Of a stretch of DNA of 14,961 nt, positions 1-7,098 are shown one piece after another. This stretch comes from Bacteroidales bacterium. GTDB taxonomy: Bacteria > Bacteroidota > Bacteroidia > Bacteroidales > UBA10428. The position numbers were made by a program, and so were the translations under genes. Within the stretch, counting starts at the first letter, position 1; each line of letters begins with the position of its first letter. The notes under the pieces are model-generated. The model worked only from the letters and a program-made list of their open reading frames with translations, was not told the DNA's origin and made no database searches. The DNA lies in NCBI GenBank assembly GCA_016935595.1, contig JAFGQQ010000046.1, positions 1 to 14,961 of the forward strand, given 5' to 3'.

Positions 1-237
1 AATTCTATCAGCAAATTCCTTTTCAAATACATTAAAAATATTTTTACCGACAAATTCGTCAGGTTGTTTATATAATTGATCGCTTTCTTGATAAAATGAG
101 AGAAAAGTTCCCGATTTATCGAAATGGAATAATAAATCGGGCATTGTTTGAATTAAAATCTTTAATTTTTTTTCGTTTTCTTTTAATTTTATTTCAAAAT
201 CTTTAAAATTTTCATCTTTGTTGAATTGATTAATTAT
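1..237 (-). CDS. Continuation of the PAS sensor gene in the -1 frame (partial)
   Basis: Reading on from the A7 run in the -1 frame gives 79 codons without a stop to the window edge. The product begins IINQFNKDENFKDFEIKLK, which completes the helix and strand expected after the first PAS core, and runs into a second PAS start: LIQTMPDLLFHFDKSGTFL, then PDEFVGKNIFNVF. The phrase MPDLLFxFDxxGxFL is typical of PAS sensors. The link between the two PAS units is short. After DFEIKL the sequence passes directly to KENEKKLKIL, so the usual C-terminal beta-hairpin of the first PAS seems to be missing. The family (histidine kinase, diguanylate cyclase or other) cannot be told from this part. Confidence 0.65.
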   Translation of the reverse strand, partial: MINQFNKDENFKDFEIKLKENEKKLKILIQTMPDLLFHFDKSGTFLSFYQESDQLYKQPDEFVGKNIFNVFEKEFADRI

Positions 238-500
238 TTTTTTCTTGTATCAGCATCAAAAATATTAATATCTTTCTCTGTTTTACCAATTACTTCTTCT
301 TTTGTTAATTGAAATGTATCAAGAAATTTCTGGTTAACATCAATAAATTTACGGCTTTCAAATTCAAATATTGCCATTAAATTTGAATTAATATGAAATG
401 CTTTAGAAAATCTTTCTTCTGATAATTTTAAAACTAAATTTTCTTTTTCTAATTCAATAATACGATTATGTAAATTATTTTTATTGATGCTTTTCATCAT
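234..500 (-). CDS. PAS-domain sensor protein, N-terminal fragment (frame broken)
   Basis: This 88-residue frame starts MMKSINKN and has a short coiled-coil-like lead (about residues 8-28, IIELEKENLVLKLSEERF). It then enters a PAS fold: the stretch FIDVNQKFLDTFQLTKEEVIGKT (about residues 52-74) matches the usual PAS pattern FxxVNxxFLxxxGYxxEEVIGK. The frame stops at TAA (236-234), directly after a run of seven A on the coding strand. In the -1 frame PAS-like coding continues without interruption to the window edge, so this is probably the 5' part of a longer sensor gene (histidine kinase or similar), not a complete small protein. The output domain is outside the window. The start at 500 is chosen because the frame upstream offers no other ATG. 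Certain: PAS homology. Uncertain: whether the break is real or an assembly error. Confidence 0.7.
   Translation of the reverse strand: MMKSINKNNLHNRIIELEKENLVLKLSEERFSKAFHINSNLMAIFEFESRKFIDVNQKFLDTFQLTKEEVIGKTEKDINIFDADTRKK
237..243 (-). other. A7 homopolymer at the frame break (possible -1 slippage site)
   Basis: On the coding strand the zero frame reads AGA AAA AAA TAA, so the seven A occupy the arrangement A AAA AAA, the classic form of a -1 slippery heptamer. Slipping back by one base gives AAA AAA ATA ATT and opens the frame of the second PAS domain. I did not find a strong stimulatory hairpin just downstream. A one-base homopolymer error in the assembly would look the same. Confidence 0.5.
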
Positions 501-804
501 TTTTGCATTTCTGTTTGCTTAGTGTATAAACATATTTCTGTTGTATTTATTTATCTTATAATTCAACTTAGCACTCATATTGATTTTATTGTATTTCAGT
601 AAATTATTTAATTATTATCTTATATTATTTTACTTCTTTCACAAATTCAAATAAATAGAATTGAATAAAAAAGCCTGTTATTAATTAATAATAACAAGCT
701 TTTATAACCAAAATCTACTTAAAAAAAATGTACTAAAAACCACTAAACGAAAGGCTTATAAATAAGAAAATATTCATTTTATCTGTTATAGTTCATTATA
801 ACTT
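501..804. other. Intergenic region between PAS gene and DUF4907 gene
   Basis: About 300 AT-rich bases without a credible gene. It holds the terminator at 667-703 and must contain the promoter of the leftward PAS gene, but I found no good TAnnTTTG element for it. A lone TCTAC at 714-718 lacks a 21-bp partner and a correctly spaced -7 element. Confidence 0.6.
667..703 (-). terminator. Rho-independent terminator of the Kelch-DUF4907 operon
   Basis: An inverted repeat pairs 669-683 with 689-703 around a 5-base loop. Read on the minus strand all 15 pairs form, one of them a G-U wobble; on the plus strand that position is a C-A mismatch. The minus-strand stem runs into a T-run. It lies about 100 bp past the DUF4907 stop codon, so it most likely ends the leftward Kelch-DUF4907 transcript. 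Confidence 0.75.
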
Positions 805-1158
805 TTAATTCACATCAGTAATTAAATCGTTAGAAATAATTCCTGTTAACATCAATTCTTCTTTAGTAATATTCGGTGATTCATTCTTTATTAATTTGCC
901 AATTACTAATAAACCTGTTTTTTTAGCAGAAGATTTATTTGGAAACGCATAATTGCCTTCGATGGCAGGAATATACACCTGGTGAATAAATGGTTGGTTG
1001 TTTTTATAAATTTCATATCCCCATCCTCTGTCATGTTTAAACACCTTCAGTGTATATTCTTGCGAATGAGTTTTTTTATTATATAAAATATATAGCAGGG
1101 AACTTATTGTTATGAATATGAGAAAAATTGTAATAATATAATTAAAATTTTTAATCAT
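805..1158 (-). CDS. DUF4907 family membrane-anchored protein
   Basis: A 117-residue protein with one N-terminal hydrophobic segment (about residues 6-26, IITIFLIFITISSLLYILY) followed by a small soluble domain, probably outside the cytoplasm. The domain has the DUF4907 hallmark: GWGYEIYKNNQPFIHQ, then IPAIEGNYAF, then a helix with KKTGLLVIGKLIK and a closing EELMLTGII. The function of the family is not known. I chose the ATG at 1158, which overlaps the Kelch stop codon by 8 bp and suggests translational coupling. The ATG at 1164 (adding Met-Ser) is equally possible. The longest open frame, from 1236, would overlap the Kelch gene by 86 bp and add a non-signal-like lead, so I rejected it. Co-transcription with a Kelch lipoprotein suggests that the two act together at the envelope. 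Confidence 0.8.
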   Translation of the reverse strand: MIKNFNYIITIFLIFITISSLLYILYNKKTHSQEYTLKVFKHDRGWGYEIYKNNQPFIHQVYIPAIEGNYAFPNKSSAKKTGLLVIGKLIKNESPNITKEELMLTGIISNDLITDVN

Positions 1159-2194
1159 ACTCATTATATTCATCATCCGGATCAAATGCCCAAATATCAT
1201 CAAAATAATAGCTTCCATTTCTGCCGGTTGTAACATAAGCCCGGTTACCGATTGAAAAAGACACTGCTTCTATTCTTCCTGAACCCTCAAAAGATGTTTT
1301 TTTCTCCCATAAGTCGGTAACCGGGTCATATTCCCAAACTTCCGAACCGGCAGAACCCTGCCCGCCGGTAGCTACATAACCCTTCCCGTTGATAGCAAAA
1401 GCAACTCTATTAATCCCTATGATTGTATAATCATCATCGAAATCTTCATCAGTGGCATCTGAAATATCACTTTTGCCAGTCCATGTATCGGTTTCAGGAT
1501 CATATTCCCAAAAGTCATTTTCATAAATTGCGTTATCAATGCCATTGCATAAATATCCTTTCCCGTTAATAACAAATGCAACAGCATCTTTACGCTTACT
1601 GGCATTACCCGTGCTTCCCACACCACCACCCAAACTTACTTTTTGTGTCCATAAGTTATTAATAGGGTCGTATTCCCAAATATCTTTTAAGTAATTACCA
1701 TCATATCCCGTACCTACATACCCTTTGTTACTAATAGAAAAACCAACTGCTCCGTATCGTGCGGAACCTCCGAAGTCGGCTATTGAATCCCATGTATTTA
1801 AAACAGGATCGTATTTCCAGAAATCTTTTAATTTATTTGATCCGTCGTACCCGGTTCCAATATAACCATTTGTTTCGGTACTAAAACCAACAGCTCCATT
1901 TCTGGCAGCTCCGGGAAAGTCGGCTTTTTGCATCCATGTATTCCGGCTAACATCGTATTCCCAAAAATCATTTAACCTTTCAGAACCGTCATAACCTGTT
2001 CCTAAATATCCTTTATCGCCGATCGCAAACCCGACCGCATCAGTTCTCGGAACACCTTCAAAATCGGAAAGTTCAACCCAATTACCTATTAAATCTTCCT
2101 CCTCTTCTTCATCATCGTCATTACAAGAAAGGGGAACAAATAATACTATAATGACCAAAGATATGATAATATGATCTTTTCTAAATATTTTCAT
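1151..2194 (-). CDS. Kelch-repeat lipoprotein (six-bladed beta-propeller)
   Basis: A 347-residue secreted lipoprotein. The signal peptide ends in a lipobox, PLSC, with Cys24 as the lipidation site. It is followed by a very acidic stretch (NDDDEEEEEDL), which in Bacteroidota often marks export to the outer face of the outer membrane. Six Kelch units of about 48-57 residues follow, each with a Gly-Tyr core (GKGYLGTGYDG type), a W-E-Y-D-P strand and a following Trp; examples are LNDFWEYD, LKDFWKYD and LKDIWEYD. Units 1-3 are nearly alike, while units 4 and 5 carry insertions. Six blades would close a complete propeller. Such propellers usually bind protein or glycan; no catalytic residues of galactose oxidase were recognised. 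The gene is first in a leftward operon with DUF4907 and is divergent from the DUF4270 gene. Its promoter carries the 21-bp phased sites described at 2226-2291. Confidence 0.9.
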   Translation of the reverse strand: MKIFRKDHIIISLVIIVLFVPLSCNDDDEEEEEDLIGNWVELSDFEGVPRTDAVGFAIGDKGYLGTGYDGSERLNDFWEYDVSRNTWMQKADFPGAARNGAVGFSTETNGYIGTGYDGSNKLKDFWKYDPVLNTWDSIADFGGSARYGAVGFSISNKGYVGTGYDGNYLKDIWEYDPINNLWTQKVSLGGGVGSTGNASKRKDAVAFVINGKGYLCNGIDNAIYENDFWEYDPETDTWTGKSDISDATDEDFDDDYTIIGINRVAFAINGKGYVATGGQGSAGSEVWEYDPVTDLWEKKTSFEGSGRIEAVSFSIGNRAYVTTGRNGSYYFDDIWAFDPDDEYNEYD

Positions 2195-2225
2195 TTTAAT
2201 TAAAATTTAAATTCAAAATCCTAAG

Positions 2226-2291
2226 CAAACATATTGTCATAAAAACTGATTAAAAAATAAAGTAGATATAATTAAAAATAGAATAGACTAA
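2226..2291 (-). promoter_or_regulatory. Kelch operon promoter with 21-bp phased activator sites
   Basis: On the minus strand the elements are AGTCTATT (core TCTAT at 2287-2283) and TATCTACTTT (core TCTAC at 2266-2262), exactly 21 bp apart. After a 28-bp gap comes TATGTTTG (2233-2226), a perfect match to the Bacteroidota -7 element TAnnTTTG. No good -33 TTG is present, which fits an activator-dependent promoter. The predicted start of transcription is near 2220, giving a leader of about 26 nt. Confidence 0.55.
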
Positions 2292-2362
2292 TCTGAGTAA
2301 ATAATCGACATTGATATAATTAAAATTTGAATTCTGACATTTAACTTAAAAATCGCAAATTA

Positions 2363-2445
2363 TATACTTATTACATGAGTATATCTACACATTTTTTAAG
2401 TTGGTATACTATATTTTATTTAACAGGTTAAATCTTGTTGATTTG
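2363..2445 (+). promoter_or_regulatory. DUF4270 operon promoter with three 21-bp phased sites
   Basis: Three related cores lie at exact 21-bp steps: TATAC (2363-2367), TCTAC (2384-2388, inside TATCTACACATTTT) and TATAC (2405-2409). A 28-bp gap separates the last from TTGATTTG (2438-2445), a one-mismatch version of TAnnTTTG. The -7 match is the weakest of the set. The predicted transcript would have a leader of about 25 nt before the ATG at 2477. Confidence 0.45.
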
Positions 2446-2476
2446 CAGGATAGAAATGTTAATTATGATTAAGTAA

Positions 2477-3802
2477 ATGAAAATTAAATATTTGTTTAAA
2501 TTTTTCAGATCATGTTATTTCCTGATTTTTATATATTTTTCGTTGTTTATTGTATCTTGTAAAAAGACAGATAATGTTTTTACGTTAGGAAATGAATTAA
2601 TCGAATCGGAATCAAATATAAAAGTTATCGACACGTTTAACGTACAATTATCAACTGTATTACTTGATTCCATACCAACTTCAGGAACAGGTATTGCGCT
2701 TTGTGGTAATTATAGTGATGAAGAATTTGGTACAATTACCTGTAAAAGCTTTTTTCAAATAGGATTACCTGATGATTATGATATTTATGAAGGTGATATT
2801 TACGATGCGGCTGCTTTAATTTTATATTACAACGGTTATAGTTATGGGGATACTTCAATAAGCCAGACAATTTATATTCACCGAATAATTGGAGGAATGG
2901 AAACTAATAACGGGTATTTATATAATAAATCGAATGTATTTTATAATCCGCAATCTATCGGTATGCTGCAATTAAAGCCACGTCCATCAAGTGATGATTC
3001 CCTTGTATTACCAATTAATGAAAATATTGGTATGGGTTTATTTAATATGTTAGCAGAAGGTTCAGATATAATATCAAATGAAGAAGATTTTATAGATTAC
3101 TTCAAAGGTTTCGCAATGGTTCCAGACAATGATACTAATGGAGCTATAATAGGTTTTATAGCAAATAGTGATAGTTTAAAACTCAGGCTTTATTCGCACA
3201 GGATTGGTGAAAGTATTGAAGAAATATATAATGATTTTCCGCTTACAAATCCTGATATTCAGTTCAACCAGGTCATTTCAGATTTAAGCAATACTCCACT
3301 TAAGATATTAATAAATCAGAAAACGGCCGTGCTATCTAAAGAAACAGAAGGCAAATCATATATGCAAAGTTGTACGGGTTTAATGGCAAAGATTAATTTT
3401 CCTTCGTTATCAGAATTGTCACTGATAGAAAACGGAATAATTTTAAAGGCTGAGTTAATTTTAAAACCCCAAGAATCAAGCTATAATACTTTTTCTTTAC
3501 CTGAAAATTTAATATTATATGAAACGGATACATTAAATAGGGTGGGAGATCTTTTGTATGACAGTGAAGGTAATATCAATTATGCAATATTTGTTTTTGA
3601 TGAATTATATCATGAAGAAACTTCTTATACTTTTAATATAACAGAATTTCTGGAAAATGAATTTTCCGATCATTACTTCGATGTTGGGCATGGTTTATTA
3701 GTTTCATTAAATTACACTCAATATTCCACAACTCTTGAAAGAGTGATATTTGAGGCAAATAAGCTTACTCCTGCTTTAAAAATTTATTATATGTATTATT
3801 AA
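2477..3802 (+). CDS. DUF4270 family lipoprotein
   Basis: A 441-residue lipoprotein. The basic N-terminus (MKIKYLFKFFR) and hydrophobic core end in the lipobox FIVSC, with Cys28 lipidated, followed by KKTD. The mature part shows the DUF4270 pattern: an early LGNELIESESNIKVIDTFNVQLSTVLLDSIPTSG region, then GNYSDEEFGTITCKSFFQIGL, then an AAALILYYNGYSYGDTS strand and an interaction-like IYIHRI. Family members are long, beta-rich, cell-surface or periplasmic lipoproteins of unknown role, and the length is normal for the family. The gene lies 13 bp before the outer-membrane barrel gene and is surely co-transcribed with it. It is divergent from the Kelch-DUF4907 pair, so the four genes probably make one envelope module. 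Confidence 0.88.
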   Translation: MKIKYLFKFFRSCYFLIFIYFSLFIVSCKKTDNVFTLGNELIESESNIKVIDTFNVQLSTVLLDSIPTSGTGIALCGNYSDEEFGTITCKSFFQIGLPDDYDIYEGDIYDAAALILYYNGYSYGDTSISQTIYIHRIIGGMETNNGYLYNKSNVFYNPQSIGMLQLKPRPSSDDSLVLPINENIGMGLFNMLAEGSDIISNEEDFIDYFKGFAMVPDNDTNGAIIGFIANSDSLKLRLYSHRIGESIEEIYNDFPLTNPDIQFNQVISDLSNTPLKILINQKTAVLSKETEGKSYMQSCTGLMAKINFPSLSELSLIENGIILKAELILKPQESSYNTFSLPENLILYETDTLNRVGDLLYDSEGNINYAIFVFDELYHEETSYTFNITEFLENEFSDHYFDVGHGLLVSLNYTQYSTTLERVIFEANKLTPALKIYYMYY

Positions 3803-3815
3803 TATAGAATGATTA

Positions 3816-5051
3816 ATGAATAAAAAAATTAAAATATCATTCCTTTTATTGTTATTATTTTCAATTAATTTATTCCCTCAATTAACTTCTTCTCCGTATA
3901 CACTTTTTGGACTTGGGCAGGTTGAAGGTTATAAATTGGGGGTGAACCATGCACTGGGGGGTACGGGCATAGCTTTTAAAACGAAAAAATCATTGAATAA
4001 TTTAAACCCTGCATCATACAGTGGAATTGACAGTCTTTTGTTCTTTTTTGAAACAGGAATTTTTTGTAAAGCAACCGCTTATTCTACTTTAAAAGAAACA
4101 CAAAAACAATACGACGGGAGTTTTAACTATTTATCAATTGGTTACAGAGTAACTAAATGGTGGGCCAATAGTATTGGAATTACGCCATATAGTACTGTAG
4201 GTTATAACATTAATTCAACATATATTATTGAGGGTGATTTACGTGCTTATTCTAAGTCATATACCGGAAGTGGCGGAATAAGCAGGTTTTATTATGGTAA
4301 TTCATTTAAATTTAATAAAAATTTAGCCATTGGAGTAAACCTTTCATATATTTTCGGATCAATAACAAGGAGTGAAATTTTATCAGGATATACTGATTTT
4401 AATGATTATGAAATTGATAAAAAACAATTTCTGAATAATTTTTATTTGGACTACGGATTACAGTTTTCGATACAACCAAATAACCTGAAATATTCAATCG
4501 GATTAATTTATGGCAATAAAAAAGAATTAAAAACCAAAACTGAATATACTTTAATAACTGCTATTGATACGATTAACCTTGAAAATGAAAAAAAGGATAT
4601 TTTTTATATTCCCCGGAAATATGGGATAGGAATATCATTGGAGAAAAGTAATAAATTTATTGTTGGATTTGATTATTCACGGAATCGATGGTCCGATCTT
4701 AAAATCTCCGTGCCAATACTTAATATTCGTGATAGTGAACGTTTTTCATTAGGTGTTGAATACACTCCGTTTCAAGGTTATAAAGACATTGGTTTAAAAA
4801 CATGGTATTACAGAATAGGAGCCTATTTTAATAAATCTTACCTTGAAATAAAAGAAAAACCGATAAATTCAAAAGCAATTACATTTGGATTTGGTATACC
4901 CTTGAGGCATGATTTTAGCCTGATTAATTTTTCTTTCGAAATAGGAACTAACGGTACAACAGATGCAAAATTAATTAAAGAAAATTATTGGTTAGTATAT
5001 TTAAATTTCACATTGCGTGATTTATGGTTTCGAAAAGTAAAATACGATTAA
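3816..5051 (+). CDS. Outer-membrane beta-barrel protein (FadL/OmpP1-like)
   Basis: A 411-residue protein with a Sec signal peptide (MNKKIKISFLLLLLFSINLFPQ) and no lipobox. The mature start SSPYTLFGLGQ, followed by NHALGGTGIAF and NNLNPASYSGIDSL, is the pattern of Bacteroidota barrels related to FadL/OmpP1, which use a conserved mG-G-(x)-NPA-Y motif. The rest alternates aromatic-rich beta strands (YLSIGYRVTKWW, LAIGVNLSYIFG, KYSIGLIYGN, FIVGFDYSRNRWSD) and ends with an amphipathic strand, YWLVYLNFTLRDLWFRK, as outer-membrane barrels do. It follows the DUF4270 gene by 13 bp. A channel or scaffold for the Kelch and DUF4270 lipoproteins is a reasonable inference, but no substrate can be named. 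Its stop codon lies only 5 bp from the stop of the convergent LytTR gene. Confidence 0.8.
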   Translation: MNKKIKISFLLLLLFSINLFPQLTSSPYTLFGLGQVEGYKLGVNHALGGTGIAFKTKKSLNNLNPASYSGIDSLLFFFETGIFCKATAYSTLKETQKQYDGSFNYLSIGYRVTKWWANSIGITPYSTVGYNINSTYIIEGDLRAYSKSYTGSGGISRFYYGNSFKFNKNLAIGVNLSYIFGSITRSEILSGYTDFNDYEIDKKQFLNNFYLDYGLQFSIQPNNLKYSIGLIYGNKKELKTKTEYTLITAIDTINLENEKKDIFYIPRKYGIGISLEKSNKFIVGFDYSRNRWSDLKISVPILNIRDSERFSLGVEYTPFQGYKDIGLKTWYYRIGAYFNKSYLEIKEKPINSKAITFGFGIPLRHDFSLINFSFEIGTNGTTDAKLIKENYWLVYLNFTLRDLWFRKVKYD

Positions 5052-5056
5052 ATTTT

Positions 5057-5776
5057 TTATAATTTTAATTTATCTATTACCGTATAAAAATTTAGTTTAT
5101 ATTGATTTCCTACAGGTATTAGTTTTTCCCCAATAATAATGCGATTATTAGCTATAGAATTTATATGGGCAATTGATACAATATATGATTTATGTACCCT
5201 GATGAATTTATCAGGAGGCAACTTTTCCTCAATATTTTTTAATGTACTTTTCGTCAGCAATGGCTTCTGCCCGATATATATTTTTAAATAGTCTTTTAAA
5301 CCTTCTATGTATAAGATTTCATTTAAGTTTACTTTAACTGTTTTGTATTCAGATTTAACCATCAGAAAATTAACCGGATCGGTGGTTTCAGATAAATCCT
5401 GGCTAATATTTTTATTCTTTTTTAAGTTATATATTTCATATGCTTTGCTAATAGCTTTAAAAAATCTTTCAAATGAAATTGGTTTGACCAGGTAATCAAT
5501 GGCGTTTAATTCAAATCCTTCAAGGGCATGGCTGGAATATGCAGTAGTAAAGATTATCATAGGAGGTTGGTCGAGGGTTTTTACAAAATCCAAACCTGTA
5601 ATATTTGGCATTTGTATATCAAGAAAAATAAGATCAATCTTATTCTGGTTTAAGATTTTAACAGCTTCAATAGCGCTAATGCACTTTGCAACAAGATTTA
5701 CAAAACTGATTTTTTTACATAAATCCTCGATTACATTTAGTGCAAGTGGTTCGTCATCTATTGCTATACAATTCAT
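5057..5776 (-). CDS. LytTR-family response regulator
   Basis: A 239-residue two-component transcription regulator. The receiver domain (residues 1-120) has the acidic pair Asp7-Asp8, phospho-acceptor Asp53 in IFLDIQMPNITG, the switch Thr/Ser in FTTAY (77-80) and Lys98 in YLVKPI. A LytTR DNA-binding domain (about 135-235) follows, with FLMVKSEYKTVKVNLNEILYIEGLKDYLKIY and FIRVHKSYIVSIAHI as typical blocks. Proteins of this class bind direct repeats spaced about 21-22 bp. Its start overlaps the end of the kinase gene by 4 bp (ATGA), so the two are translationally coupled and form a pair. The 21-bp repeats in the flanking divergent promoters (near 2262-2409 and 10554-10715) are the natural candidates for its targets; this is inference. 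Confidence 0.93.
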   Translation of the reverse strand: MNCIAIDDEPLALNVIEDLCKKISFVNLVAKCISAIEAVKILNQNKIDLIFLDIQMPNITGLDFVKTLDQPPMIIFTTAYSSHALEGFELNAIDYLVKPISFERFFKAISKAYEIYNLKKNKNISQDLSETTDPVNFLMVKSEYKTVKVNLNEILYIEGLKDYLKIYIGQKPLLTKSTLKNIEEKLPPDKFIRVHKSYIVSIAHINSIANNRIIIGEKLIPVGNQYKLNFYTVIDKLKL

Positions 5777-6903
5777 TTTTTAAGGTTCAAACATAAATTT
5801 ACAAAATAAATATCATCAAATTTTTTTATATCAAGCTTATAATTATTAGCATATAATAAATCCAAACGTCTTTTTATATTTTTAATTCCAATACCGGAAT
5901 TTTGTTTTTTATCATCAGGTTTTTGAACTATTTTATTCTTCACGGTAAATTCCAACTTATTTTTTAAAATAACAATTATTATATCGATAAATGAATCGTT
6001 AATATTATCAACACCATATTTAAAGGCATTTTCAATAAAAGGGATTAATAATAAAGGTTCTATCTTATAATTATCAGGATCGCCGGTAATATCGATATTT
6101 ACTTTTACTTTTTTAGTAATGCGCAATTTTTGTATATCAATATAACTTTTAATTATTTCTAATTCTTCTGTTAAAGGAACCTGTTTATTATCTGTTTCAT
6201 AAAGCATATACCTTAATATTGATGATAATTTTAAAATTGCATTGGTTGTGTTTTTTGATTTACTTAATGAGAGTGAATATATGCTATTTAAAGAATTGAA
6301 TAAAAAGTGGGGATTTACCTGTTGTTTTAAAAATGATAATTCGGAGGATACGCGTTCTTTCTCAACTTCGGCACGTATTTTTTCATCTTCTCGCCATTTC
6401 TGTATAAACCGTATCGAAAAACTTGCCGTATAAACTAACAGGATGCTGTAAAGAGGTAAAAAATTTCTTATTGGGAAATGTTTGCCAGGGAAAGGTTGAA
6501 GAGGATTTTTCCTTGATATTCTGTCATAATGTTTCGGCATAGGTTTATCAGGAATCTTTTTGTCTTTTTTTTTACTAAAAGGCATAAATAATTCAGGTCT
6601 TTCAGGCATTATTTTTTTAAAATGAGCAATTTCGAAATTGGTTTTTAAGAAAAACGAACCGGTTATTATCCCAATTATTATAATCACATAAAAAATATTC
6701 CTTTTTTTAAATAATAAATATGGCATTAACAAGAAATAATTTAAATAAAACAGGAATATATATAATAGCCAGGTTTTAAAATGAAAAGTAAAATTAAATT
6801 CAACGAAATAATTATGAATAAACAGGAAATTCAGTAAAAAAAGCAATACCCAACTCAATACATGAATACTTATGATTAATATTAAATTTTTATTTTTAAA
6901 CAT
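5773..6903 (-). CDS. LytS-type sensor histidine kinase (His_kinase PF06580)
   Basis: A 376-residue membrane kinase. Four hydrophobic segments are visible: about 7-30, 44-64, 69-86 and 147-166. A loop of about 60 residues (88-146) between the third and fourth is rich in Lys, Pro, Met and His (MPERPELFMPF, KPMPKHYDRI) and should face the periplasm if the C-terminus is cytoplasmic. The kinase core starts at QQVNPHFLFNSLNSIY, with His199 the expected phosphorylation site. The ATPase domain has the N-box PFIENAFKYGV (Asn292) and the glycine box NSGIGIKNIKRRLDLLY (Gly337, Gly339). All key residues are present. It is first in a two-gene operon with the LytTR regulator. Its ATG is preceded by a strong hairpin with a T-tract (6914-6998). 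An out-of-frame ATG at 6907 opens a three-codon frame that overlaps the true start. Confidence 0.93.
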   Translation of the reverse strand: MFKNKNLILIISIHVLSWVLLFLLNFLFIHNYFVEFNFTFHFKTWLLYIFLFYLNYFLLMPYLLFKKRNIFYVIIIIGIITGSFFLKTNFEIAHFKKIMPERPELFMPFSKKKDKKIPDKPMPKHYDRISRKNPLQPFPGKHFPIRNFLPLYSILLVYTASFSIRFIQKWREDEKIRAEVEKERVSSELSFLKQQVNPHFLFNSLNSIYSLSLSKSKNTTNAILKLSSILRYMLYETDNKQVPLTEELEIIKSYIDIQKLRITKKVKVNIDITGDPDNYKIEPLLLIPFIENAFKYGVDNINDSFIDIIIVILKNKLEFTVKNKIVQKPDDKKQNSGIGIKNIKRRLDLLYANNYKLDIKKFDDIYFVNLCLNLKK

Positions 6904-6913
6904 GCATATAATT

Positions 6914-6998
6914 AAAAAGTCACCGGATGATTATTATTAAAGACAGCCTATAAATAATTAATTGAATAATAATAAAATTACAGTGCCATCCGATGACT
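6914..6998 (-). terminator. Long stem-loop with U-tract just before the kinase gene (terminator or attenuator)
   Basis: Read on the minus strand, AGTCATCGGATG (6998-6987) pairs with CATCCGGTGACT (6929-6918) over 12 bp including one G-U. An inner AT-rich helix (ATTATTATT with AATAATAAT) is possible, and the stem is followed directly by five T (6918-6914, the first still in the stem). It lies past the DUF4249 stop at 7099 and would end that operon. The T-tract ends only 10 nt before the kinase ATG, so a transcript that expresses the kinase must either read through it or carry it in its leader. Confidence 0.65.
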
Positions 6999-7098
6999 AA
7001 GTTAAATTAAATTTAAATTAAATTATAGATTTTTAAGATAGCATTCAATCATAATAAGATTTTATTAATTTACAATAAATTTAGCGATTTATTTTAAA

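Larger units (their letters stand above)
2195..2476. promoter_or_regulatory. Divergent regulatory region, Kelch versus DUF4270 operons
   Basis: This 282-bp gene-free region contains two outward-facing promoters, each with repeated TATCTAC-type elements at 21-bp steps (listed separately). The centre (about 2292-2360) is AT-rich with no further repeat that I can support. Confidence 0.6.

Noticed and set aside
714..718. TCTAC core in the region after the DUF4907 gene
   Set aside because: No partner at 21 bp and no TAnnTTT element at 28 bp; it probably occurs by chance.
1159..1236. N-terminal extension of the DUF4907 protein from the ATG at 1236
   Set aside because: It overlaps the Kelch coding region by 86 bp and puts a non-signal-like lead before a clear membrane segment that starts well at 1158 or 1164.
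1417..1629. Open frame on the same strand inside the Kelch gene
   Set aside because: An out-of-frame shadow of the Kelch repeats. The same applies to frames opposite or inside the RR, kinase, receptor, CBM9-like, S41 and TolC genes (for example 5307-5495, 5499-5783, 9460-9774, 11371-11583 and 13886-14203).
7001..7026. Repeated TTAAAT units before the kinase gene
   Set aside because: Low-complexity AT-rich sequence without exact periodicity or partner; no function can be supported.
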